Assembly (NCBI GenBank): GCA_003567115.1
Contig: PXAP01000017.1
Span: 1 to 12,546 of the forward strand
DNA from: Bacteroidota bacterium
GTDB lineage: Bacteria > Bacteroidota > Bacteroidia > Bacteroidales > PUMT01
Direction of reading: 5' to 3'
DNA length: 12,546 nucleotides
The notes beneath the pieces were generated by a model that had not been told where the DNA came from, did not search any database, and saw nothing but the letters and a program-made list of their open reading frames with translations. The position numbers and the translations under genes were made by a program. Shown here piece by piece: positions 7,328 through 12,546 of this stretch (positions are counted from its first letter, which is position 1; each line of letters opens with the position of its first letter).

Positions 7328-9118
7328 ATGGAAAAGATTAAAGTTAAAATAGACAACAGGCTGGTTGAGGTGGAAAAGGGCACCACAATCCTTGAAGCTG
7401 CAAGGAAGCTCGATGTAAACATACCCACTTTGTGCTACATGAACCTTGGTGACATGGATATTGAGCACAGACCGGGAGGTTGCCGCATATGCGTTGTGGA
7501 GGTTGAAGGGAGAAGGAACCTGGCGCCTTCCTGTGCCACGGACTGCCACGACGGCATGGAGGTAAAAACCCACAGTATAAGGGTTCTGAATGCAAGGCGT
7601 ACAGTTATGGAGCTTATGCTGTCGGATCATCCCTTCGAATGCCTTACCTGCGCCAAGTCCGGTAAATGTGATTTGCAAAGCATGGCAATAAAACTTGGTA
7701 TAAGGGATATTCATTATCAGGGTGAAAAGTCAACCTACAAACCCGATTTTTCTCCGGCCATATTGCGCGATATGGATAAATGTATCATGTGCCGCCGTTG
7801 TGAAAAAATGTGTAATGAGGTGCAGACAGTAGGTGTGCTATCTGGTATATACAGGGGGTTTGAAGCTGTTGTTGCTCCTGCTTTTGAAAGAGACCTGGAT
7901 CACAGTGAGTGTACCTATTGCGGACAGTGTGTGGCTGTTTGCCCCACTGCCGCACTGACCGAGGTGGATCATACCAACCAGGTTCTGCGGGCACTTGCTG
8001 ATCCGGCCAAAACAGTTGTAGTACAGACTGCTCCCGCAGTCCGTGCCGCCCTGGGTGAGGAGTTCGGAATGGAGCCGGGAACACTGGTTACAGGTAAGAT
8101 GGTAGCCGCCCTCCGGCAGCTTGAGTTCGATTATGTTTTTGATACTGATTTTGCCGCCGACCTGACAATAATGGAAGAGGGTGCGGAGATTCTCGGGAGA
8201 CTGGGGAAGTTTCTGGCAGGCGACAAGGATGTCAAACTGCCTGTTCTGACCTCCTGCTGTCCGGGATGGGTCAGTTTCTTTGAATATCATTTTCCCGATC
8301 AGCGCGATATACCTTCAACTGCAAGGTCTCCGCAGCAGATGTTCGGGGCGGTGGCAAAAACCTGGTTCGCTGAAAAGATAAAAAAAGACCGTAAAGATAT
8401 GGTAGTGGTATCAATCATGCCATGTGTTGCCAAGAAATATGAGTGTACCCGCGAGGAGTTTGCAACCGGCGGCAATCCGGATGTGGATTACTCCTTGTCA
8501 ACCAGGGAGCTTGCAAACCTGATTAAGAGGGCAAATATCGATTTCAATAAGTTGCCTGATGAGGATTTTGACGGCCCGATGGGTGAATCTACCGGCGCCG
8601 GGGTTATTTTTGGCACCACCGGGGGGGTTATTGAAGCGGCCACCAGAAGTGCCTATGAAATATACACAAAAAAACCGCTGGATAAGGTCGATTTTAAGCA
8701 GCTCAGGGGCATGGAGGGTATCCGTGAGGCTACAGTTGATTTTAACGGTTTTCCCCTTAAGATAGGGATTGCTCACGGACTGGGTAATGCGAGGAAACTG
8801 CTTGAAAATATCCGTGCAGGAAAAAGTGAGTTTCATGCCATTGAGATAATGGCCTGTCCCGGTGGTTGTATCGGGGGAGGCGGACAGCCCCTTCATCATG
8901 GTAATTCGGAAATACTGAAGGCAAGGCAGAAAGCCATTTACCGGGAGGATTCCGGCAAGCCCATCAGGAAATCACATGAAAACCCTTCCATAATAAAGCT
9001 TTATGAGGAGTACCTGGGCGAGCCCCTGGGAGAGAAGGCTCATCAACTGCTTCATACCAGATATTTTGACAGGGGAAGGGAGATAGTAATTGAAGCTGAT
9101 GTCAAAGAAGAGCAGTAG
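7328..9118 (+). CDS. hydA: [FeFe] hydrogenase catalytic subunit HydA
   Basis: This 596-residue subunit reduces protons to H2 (or oxidises H2) at the H-cluster. In order: an N-terminal [2Fe-2S] domain (Cys36, Cys52, Cys55, Cys69); a His/Cys [4Fe-4S] site (His101, Cys105, Cys108, Cys114); two ferredoxin-type [4Fe-4S] sites (Cys152/155/158/162 and Cys195/198/201/205); and the H domain. H-cluster motifs L1, L2 and L3 are all intact: TSCCPGW (308-314, Cys310 as the proton-transfer cysteine and Cys311 as ligand), MPCVAKKYE (364-372) and MACPGGCIGGGGQP (508-521, Cys510 and Cys514). A small-subunit-like C-terminal region (about 535-582) completes it. With hydB and hydC beside it, it fits the trimeric bifurcating type. 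Maturation needs HydE, HydF and HydG, which are not in the window. No Shine-Dalgarno sequence precedes the ATG, which is common in Bacteroidetes. Confidence 0.96.
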   Translation: MEKIKVKIDNRLVEVEKGTTILEAARKLDVNIPTLCYMNLGDMDIEHRPGGCRICVVEVEGRRNLAPSCATDCHDGMEVKTHSIRVLNARRTVMELMLSDHPFECLTCAKSGKCDLQSMAIKLGIRDIHYQGEKSTYKPDFSPAILRDMDKCIMCRRCEKMCNEVQTVGVLSGIYRGFEAVVAPAFERDLDHSECTYCGQCVAVCPTAALTEVDHTNQVLRALADPAKTVVVQTAPAVRAALGEEFGMEPGTLVTGKMVAALRQLEFDYVFDTDFAADLTIMEEGAEILGRLGKFLAGDKDVKLPVLTSCCPGWVSFFEYHFPDQRDIPSTARSPQQMFGAVAKTWFAEKIKKDRKDMVVVSIMPCVAKKYECTREEFATGGNPDVDYSLSTRELANLIKRANIDFNKLPDEDFDGPMGESTGAGVIFGTTGGVIEAATRSAYEIYTKKPLDKVDFKQLRGMEGIREATVDFNGFPLKIGIAHGLGNARKLLENIRAGKSEFHAIEIMACPGGCIGGGGQPLHHGNSEILKARQKAIYREDSGKPIRKSHENPSIIKLYEEYLGEPLGEKAHQLLHTRYFDRGREIVIEADVKEEQ

Positions 9119-9157
9119 ATATCTATTTCCCCGGAAGGGAAGTTATAACGGATATTT

Positions 9158-9170
9158 TGTGTATATCACA
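9158..9170. promoter_or_regulatory. Small TGTG-N5-CACA palindrome between hydA and hydC
   Basis: TGTG and CACA flank TATAT in the 93-base gap upstream of hydC. The arms resemble half-sites of CRP/FNR-family regulators, but the spacer is one base short of the classical TGTGA-N6-TCACA form when counted from the TGTG/CACA arms. It may be chance in an AT-rich gap. Confidence 0.2.
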
Positions 9171-9211
9171 TACAAACAGATTATATATCAGAAACAAACA
9201 GGAGAATAAAA

Positions 9212-9700
9212 ATGTCAGCAATCAAAATAAAACTCAGGGAAAATGACCTTCAGCAGCTCAAAGAGGTCTGCAGTTCATTCAATAATGAGGCCGGCGAACT
9301 GATCAACGTACTTCACAAGGCCCAGAGCATATTCGGGTATCTGCCTGCCGAGGTGCAGGAGGTTATTGCAAAGGAATTGAATGTTTCGGTAGCCAAAGTT
9401 TATGGTGTGGTAACCTTCTATTCATTCTTTACCATGGTTCCCAGGGGCAGGCACCCCATTTCCATATGCACGGGAACTGCTTGTTATGTTCGCGGGGCAG
9501 AGAAAGTGCTTGATGAGTTCAAGCGTATCCTTAAGGTCCCTGTCGGGGAAGCGACGCCCGACGGAAAATTTTCCATTACCGGATTACGTTGTGTGGGTGC
9601 CTGCGGACTGGCACCCGTGGTGCTGGTGGGAGACAAAACCTATGGCCGTGTAGCACCCGACGGAGTTAAAGAAATACTGAAGGAGTATGAGGACAAATAA
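9212..9700 (+). CDS. hydC: HydC, NuoE-like [2Fe-2S] subunit of the bifurcating hydrogenase
   Basis: This 162-residue protein is of normal length for the NuoE/HydC family. A helical N-terminal bundle (about 10-75, with YLP and the VYGVVTFYSFF signature) precedes a thioredoxin-like domain. That domain holds all four [2Fe-2S] ligands: Cys86 and Cys91 (CTGTAC) and Cys127 and Cys131 (CVGAC). It would form the electron path with HydB next to the NADH/FMN site. AGGAG at 9200-9204 is a clear Shine-Dalgarno sequence, unlike most genes here, and fixes the ATG at 9212. The 93-base gap after hydA is larger than the others in the operon, so separate control is possible. Its stop codon lies two bases from that of the convergent gntR gene. 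Confidence 0.92.
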   Translation: MSAIKIKLRENDLQQLKEVCSSFNNEAGELINVLHKAQSIFGYLPAEVQEVIAKELNVSVAKVYGVVTFYSFFTMVPRGRHPISICTGTACYVRGAEKVLDEFKRILKVPVGEATPDGKFSITGLRCVGACGLAPVVLVGDKTYGRVAPDGVKEILKEYEDK

Positions 9701-9702
9701 GC

Positions 9703-10422
9703 TCAGAAGGTTCCGTATATTGAATACTCGCTTGTATTGCAGTAAATAGAAGAATATATATTCAACTCCGGGCGGTTGGTGACCATTTTCCTTTCCATGT
9801 GAAGCACCGGATGTCCGGTATTGATTTTCAGATGGCCGGAAATCTCACTGTCCGCCTTTGTGGCTCTTATCCTTTGTTCTCCCCCTTTTATCTCTACCTG
9901 GTAGGCTTTTCGGAGTATATCGAACAACGATCGGTTTCTGAATGTCCTGGCGGTGAATCTTGGCAGGTTTATGGCGGGAATATAGCTGATATCATAAAAA
10001 ACCGGTTTGTTATCCAGTAACCTGAGCCTGGTCATATAGATGCAGCCCGATTCGATTTCCAGCCCGGATAATCCGAACATAAAATTATCAGGCCACGGAA
10101 TGATTTGCGGCTCTTCAATTATATCTGTTTTAAGATTTTTATTTTTTAAGGCAGTGGTTGTTCCTGAAACCGACAATATACCGATCCCCTGGGGCATTTT
10201 CCTAACTATGCTTCCTTTTCCCTGCTGCCTGGTAATATATCCGTCCTGAACAAGTGCTGCAAGAGCCTGCCTGACCGTGGGCCTGGTCAGTCCGTAAACA
10301 CTGCACAATTCATTTTCTGATGGAAGCAGGTCGCCTTCACGATATACACCTTCATTTATATGTTTGCGTATTAACTCATAAAGACGCCTGTATTGGGGTA
10401 TGTTTTTATTTCCGGCTTTCAT
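9703..10422 (-). CDS. GntR-family regulator with UTRA domain (HutC subfamily)
   Basis: This 239-residue protein has an N-terminal winged helix of the GntR family (about 10-75) with the hallmark LPSENEL (33-39), TRPTVRQAL (46-54), LVQDGYI (57-63) and the wing GKGSIV (68-73). A C-terminal UTRA-type ligand domain follows (about 95-235; YMTRLRLLDNKPVFYD is typical). Such proteins bind palindromic DNA and respond to a small metabolite. The ligand cannot be read from the sequence. It is transcribed away from the E2 gene, and the shared gap is full of palindromic TTACTTGTAA-type boxes, so it probably controls both itself and the E2 gene. The ATG at 10422 directly precedes a normal GntR N-terminus, with no Shine-Dalgarno sequence. 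Confidence 0.9.
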   Translation of the reverse strand: MKAGNKNIPQYRRLYELIRKHINEGVYREGDLLPSENELCSVYGLTRPTVRQALAALVQDGYITRQQGKGSIVRKMPQGIGILSVSGTTTALKNKNLKTDIIEEPQIIPWPDNFMFGLSGLEIESGCIYMTRLRLLDNKPVFYDISYIPAINLPRFTARTFRNRSLFDILRKAYQVEIKGGEQRIRATKADSEISGHLKINTGHPVLHMERKMVTNRPELNIYSSIYCNTSEYSIYGTF

Positions 10423-10430
10423 TTACTTAA

Positions 10431-10446
10431 TATTTACTTGTAAATA
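10431..10446. promoter_or_regulatory. Operator-like palindrome next to the gntR start
   Basis: TATTTAC and GTAAATA form perfect 7-bp arms around a central TT. The site lies 9 bases upstream of the gntR start codon and overlaps its putative -7 element, so protein bound here should block gntR transcription. Assignment to the neighbouring GntR protein is inference. Confidence 0.5.
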
Positions 10447-10472
10447 TAAATAATCTTACTTGTAATTACAAG
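10441..10472 (-). promoter_or_regulatory. Putative promoter of the gntR gene
   Basis: Read on the minus strand, CTTG (10472-10469) is followed after 20 bases by TATATTTA (10448-10441). This is a one-mismatch version of each Bacteroidetes element (TTTG and TAnnTTTG) at the normal spacing. Both elements lie inside palindromes, which suggests autoregulation. The leader would be only about 12 bases. Confidence 0.4.
10459..10472. promoter_or_regulatory. Second operator-like palindrome in the gntR-E2 gap
   Basis: CTTGTAATTACAAG is a perfect 14-bp palindrome. Its core GTAATTAC has the GT...AC form typical of HutC-subfamily GntR operators. TTACTTGTAA occurs both here (10457-10466) and in the first site (10434-10443), 23 bases apart, or about two helical turns. 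Confidence 0.5.
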
Positions 10473-10543
10473 ATAATTGTATATATTTGTAATTAATTTA
10501 ATAATAGGTGGTTTAATTTTTATATTAATTATTTTAGTTATCA

Positions 10544-10559
10544 TATATTTACAAGTTAA
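10544..10559 (+). promoter_or_regulatory. Operator-like box overlapping a possible -7 element before the E2 gene
   Basis: TATATTTACAAGT (10544-10556) is identical to the minus-strand sequence of 10448-10436, which forms the putative gntR -7 element plus operator arm. It lies 14 bases upstream of the E2 start codon. TATATTTA could act as the -7 element here too, but no good TTTG sits at the right distance. The promoter call is therefore weak, while the repeated box is certain. Confidence 0.4.
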
Positions 10560-10570
10560 AAATTTTTGAC

Positions 10571-12052
10571 ATGGCTGTTCCCGTTATTATGCCCCGCCAG
10601 GGGCAGAGTGTTGAAACCTGTTTTATAACAAAATGGCACAAAACAAAGGGTGAAGAAGTAAGGGAAGGTGATTTGCTTTTTTCATATGAAACTGACAAGG
10701 CTGCCTTTGATGAGGAAGCAAAAGAGAGCGGGATATTGCTTGAAATATTTTTCGGCGAAGGAGAAGAAGTTCCGGTATTGGAAAATGTGGCGGTTATTGG
10801 CCGGACGGGCGAGGATTTTGCTTCATTGATTCCCGGCAGAGCCTCCGGTGCTTCGACGGGAGATTATGATGTTACAGAGGCGGATAGATCGGCTGAAACC
10901 AAATTTAAAGAAACTGCACCTGCCAGAGATGAACAGGCCGGAGGTGAACAGGCCGGAGGTGAACCGGACAGTACTCAACCGGCAAAAACTGCACCGGCCG
11001 AAAATGAATCGGCAACAGCCGGAACAATAGAGACCGTGTCTGCTGTACCGGAATCAGATGAAGGATTGGCCGTTGATTATTCCGGTGAGGAGGCACCAGA
11101 CGGCAGAAAAATCCGAGTTTCCCCTCTGGCAAGAAAGCTGGCAAAAGAGCATAATGTGCCGCTTGCAAAAATCAAGGGCAGCGGTCCCCGAGGCAGGATA
11201 ATAGAGAGGGATATAAGAGATGCCGCTGCACGGATTAAGGAGGGCATTGATTACAGGATAAGTCGTGAAGAAGAGGTGATTAAATCGTCCGATCCGCCCG
11301 AATATAAAACCGGCCTTGCAGCCGGGGCAGATAAGATACCTGAGAGTGAAAGCGAATATTCTGTCAGAAAGCTCAGCAATATGCGCAGGATAATTGCCGG
11401 TAAAATGGAGCGGTCATTGCAAAACTCTGCCCAGCTTACCCACCACATGAGTGCAGATGCCAGGAAAATGCTTTCATGGAGAAAGGATATTAAGTCCGGT
11501 AAAGGAAAAGCCGGTGTTGCCGATATAAACATCAATGATATGGTTTGTTATGCTGTGATAAGGGCACTTAAGAAGCATGCCTTCATGAATGCCCATTTTA
11601 TGGGTGATAGTATCAAGGTTTTCAATAAAGTACATCTTGGTATAGCTGTGGATACGGAGCGGGGACTCATGGTGCCGGTCGTGAGAGATGCGGATGATAT
11701 TAATGTGGGGGGACTGGCACGCAGGATAAAGGAGATTTCCGGGGAGTGCAGAAAAGGCAGTGTTGATCCCGGCTTACTTGACAGTAAGAATGCCAGCTTT
11801 ACCGTTACCAACCTTGGGACATACGGTGTGGAGATGTTCACCCCGGTACTTAATCTTCCGCAGGTAGGTATACTTGGTGTAAACACCATAACATACCGTC
11901 CGGCTGATACGGGAGACGGAGTGATAGGTTTTGTGCCAATGATCGGCCTGTCCCTTACCTATGACCATCGGGCTGTTGACGGGGCTCCCGCTTCAGTTTT
12001 CCTGGCAGAGGTTAAAAAAGAAATAGAAAATATTGAAAGCTCAGGTGCATAG
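10571..12052 (+). CDS. Dihydrolipoamide acyltransferase, E2 of a 2-oxoacid dehydrogenase complex
   Basis: This 493-residue E2 transfers an acyl group from lipoyl-lysine to CoA. One lipoyl domain (about 2-78) has the lipoylation site Lys43 in ETDKA. A long Ala/Glu/Pro-rich linker (about 90-178) contains a short tandem repeat. A peripheral-subunit binding domain (about 181-215; VSPLARKLAKEHNV, GSGPRGRI) would hold E1 or E3. The catalytic domain (about 262-490) ends with DHRAVDG, giving the active-site His466 and Asp470. The substrate (pyruvate, branched-chain oxoacid or acetoin) cannot be decided. No E1 or E3 gene follows in the window, although E2 genes usually lie with them. It is divergent from the GntR regulator and probably under its control. 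The ATG at 10571 directly precedes a normal lipoyl-domain start (MAVPVIMPRQGQ). Confidence 0.93.
   Translation: MAVPVIMPRQGQSVETCFITKWHKTKGEEVREGDLLFSYETDKAAFDEEAKESGILLEIFFGEGEEVPVLENVAVIGRTGEDFASLIPGRASGASTGDYDVTEADRSAETKFKETAPARDEQAGGEQAGGEPDSTQPAKTAPAENESATAGTIETVSAVPESDEGLAVDYSGEEAPDGRKIRVSPLARKLAKEHNVPLAKIKGSGPRGRIIERDIRDAAARIKEGIDYRISREEEVIKSSDPPEYKTGLAAGADKIPESESEYSVRKLSNMRRIIAGKMERSLQNSAQLTHHMSADARKMLSWRKDIKSGKGKAGVADININDMVCYAVIRALKKHAFMNAHFMGDSIKVFNKVHLGIAVDTERGLMVPVVRDADDINVGGLARRIKEISGECRKGSVDPGLLDSKNASFTVTNLGTYGVEMFTPVLNLPQVGILGVNTITYRPADTGDGVIGFVPMIGLSLTYDHRAVDGAPASVFLAEVKKEIENIESSGA
10934..10963 (+). repeat. 15-base tandem duplication in the E2 linker
   Basis: GAACAGGCCGGAGGT occurs twice in tandem and encodes EQAGG twice, followed by a partial third unit (GAACCGGA). 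It adds residues to the flexible linker between lipoyl and binding domains, where length variation is tolerated. Confidence 0.75.
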
Positions 12053-12334
12053 CTTTTTCATCGGGATTAAATGATTTAAGTCAATGTTGCCCTTATCCCG
12101 GTTTAAACTTATGCGGCAGTGATTCTTTTCCCGGAGCAATATAGAATGGAAGTGCATGACCATAAATTAATTAAGAATAGTTTTTATCAGGTTAGGCGCT
12201 TAAAAAGCCATTAATGATAACATGTTAACGATAATTTGTTTTTGAATTTTGAACTTCACTTTCCCCGAAGGTCTTTTTTCTAAAAGGGAAAAACGTAGTC
12301 TTTTATAATTGCATTTATTCAGTAAATTAAGTTA
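12053..12334. other. Intergenic stretch between the E2 gene and the group II intron
   Basis: These 282 bases hold no recognisable gene. The only frame I noted is a 22-codon one around 12145-12213, too short and without a known pattern. No clear terminator follows the E2 gene: the CGGGAT/ATCCCG pair (12062-12067 and 12095-12100) has a 27-base loop and no T run. The end near 12334 is the 3' exon of the intron. Confidence 0.4.
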
Positions 12335-12373
12335 GTCGAGTAGGTAAGGGCATTTCAGCCCAAACCTCTCACA
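12335..12373 (-). ncRNA. Group II intron domain VI and 3' splice site
   Basis: The minus strand folds as GAG/CTC, AGGT/ACCT and GGGC/GCCC stems capped by TGAAAT, with a TT/TT internal loop. A single A (complement of 12341) bulges between CTC and ACCT. It lies 7 bases from the 3' end, the usual place of the branch-point adenosine. The last two bases, AC, fit the 3' AY rule. Confidence 0.8.
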
Positions 12374-12407
12374 GAACCGGGCATGATAGTCTCCCATCAC
12401 ACGGCTC
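12374..12407 (-). ncRNA. Group II intron domain V (catalytic core)
   Basis: The element is exactly 34 bases, the canonical domain V length. It has the AGC catalytic triad at its second to fourth bases, a lower stem GAGCCGTGT/GCCCGGTTC with one T/C mismatch, a 2-base AT bulge, an upper stem GATGG/CTATC and a GAGA (GNRA) tetraloop. All features needed for a ribozyme core are present. Confidence 0.9.
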
Positions 12408-12420
12408 TTGCAGACAGATA

Positions 12421-12546
12421 TTAACCAGTAAAGCCATAACTCCAATGAACAAATGTATTTGGGAAGAATTTCATGATGCGCTTAAGCCAGCCGTACGATT
12501 TGGAATAAGATTTTAACTTATACCTGTTCCGCGCCCATTTTGCTAA
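12421..12546 (-). CDS. ltrA: Group II intron reverse transcriptase/maturase, C-terminal end (partial)
   Basis: The last 41 codons of a protein run in from the right edge on the minus strand and end with TAA at 12423-12421. Visible are KWARNRYK, YGWLKRI and the closing FVHWSYGFTG, the usual C-terminal pattern of group II intron maturases (a Trp/Arg/Lys-rich stretch, then F.HW..G). The stop lies 13 bases before domain V, as expected for a protein encoded in domain IV. The reverse-transcriptase catalytic motifs are outside the window, so activity cannot be judged. Confidence 0.85.
   Translation of the reverse strand, partial: LAKWARNRYKLKSYSKSYGWLKRIMKFFPNTFVHWSYGFTG

Larger units (their letters stand above)
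12335..12546 (-). mobile_element. Group II intron, 3' end (continues beyond the window)
   Basis: On the minus strand the order is: end of an intron-encoded reverse transcriptase, domain V, domain VI and a 3' splice site ending CGAC. This is the standard 3' organisation of a bacterial group II intron with its protein encoded in domain IV. The intron's 5' end, most of its protein and its 5' exon lie past the window edge. The visible RNA parts look intact rather than decayed. The 3' exon at 12334 downwards is non-coding as far as I can see, so the intron lies between genes, antisense to the E2 gene. Confidence 0.88.

Noticed and set aside
10848..11168. Open frames on both strands overlapping the E2 linker, with repeated RPEVNRPEVNR- or RPVHLRPVHLR-like peptides.
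   Set aside because: They are shadows of the 15-base tandem duplication and low-complexity linker of the E2 gene; the E2 frame itself is clearly coding.
12062..12100. CGGGAT/ATCCCG inverted repeat as terminator of the E2 gene.
   Set aside because: Six base pairs with a 27-base loop and no T run is too weak to call.
12145..12213. A 22-codon frame starting MEVHDHKLIKN.
   Set aside because: It is too short, with no ribosome binding site, promoter or recognisable pattern; this is expected by chance.
1..12546. CRISPR array, tRNA or rRNA genes, phage genes or a defence system.
   Set aside because: No direct-repeat/spacer pattern, cloverleaf, rRNA-like sequence or defence-protein motif was seen; the only regular repeats are in-frame protein repeats.

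Overview
The window looks like a piece of chromosome from an anaerobic, probably fermentative member of the Bacteroidetes (Bacteroidales/Marinilabiliales-like). The clues are a giant secreted protein ending in a type IX secretion (por) sorting domain, promoter elements of the Bacteroidetes form TTTG-N20-TAnnTTTG, start codons mostly without a Shine-Dalgarno sequence, and an NADH-linked [FeFe] hydrogenase. No organism name can be read from the sequence itself.

Layout: (1) 1-4551 (+), the 3' part of a very large surface protein built of GLUG repeats, fibronectin-like, YDG/MBG-type and InlB-like modules, closed by two strong hairpins. (2) 4844-5422, a good promoter followed by a short damaged coding region. 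It appears to join the first residues of a DRTGG-domain protein to an internal piece of a PHP-domain phosphoesterase, both families that accompany [FeFe]-hydrogenase operons elsewhere. (3) 5423-9700 (+), a four-gene hydrogenase operon: a stand-alone thioredoxin-like [2Fe-2S] protein, HydB (NuoF-like, short form), HydA (catalytic H-cluster subunit) and HydC (NuoE-like). (4) 9703-10422 (-), a GntR/UTRA regulator. It is convergent with hydC and divergent from (5) 10571-12052 (+), a lipoyl-bearing E2 acyltransferase of a 2-oxoacid dehydrogenase complex. The 148-bp divergent gap carries repeated palindromic boxes that overlap the putative promoters. (6) 12335-12546 (-), the 3' end of a group II intron, with the last 41 codons of its reverse transcriptase/maturase, a well-formed domain V, and a domain VI with a bulged branch-point A.

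How the genes fit together: HydA, HydB and HydC together match the trimeric electron-bifurcating hydrogenase, which couples H2 formation to oxidation of NADH and reduced ferredoxin. 2-Oxoacid oxidation through an E2-containing complex would supply NADH, so the two loci could be metabolically linked, but this is inference. The H-cluster maturases (HydE, HydF, HydG) and the E1 and E3 partners of the E2 are not in the window. The most interesting points are the relict of hydrogenase accessory genes still sitting behind an apparently intact promoter, the short HydB with its thioredoxin-like domain on a separate gene, the paired operator/promoter boxes of the GntR-E2 pair, and the group II intron, which has no listed open reading frame.
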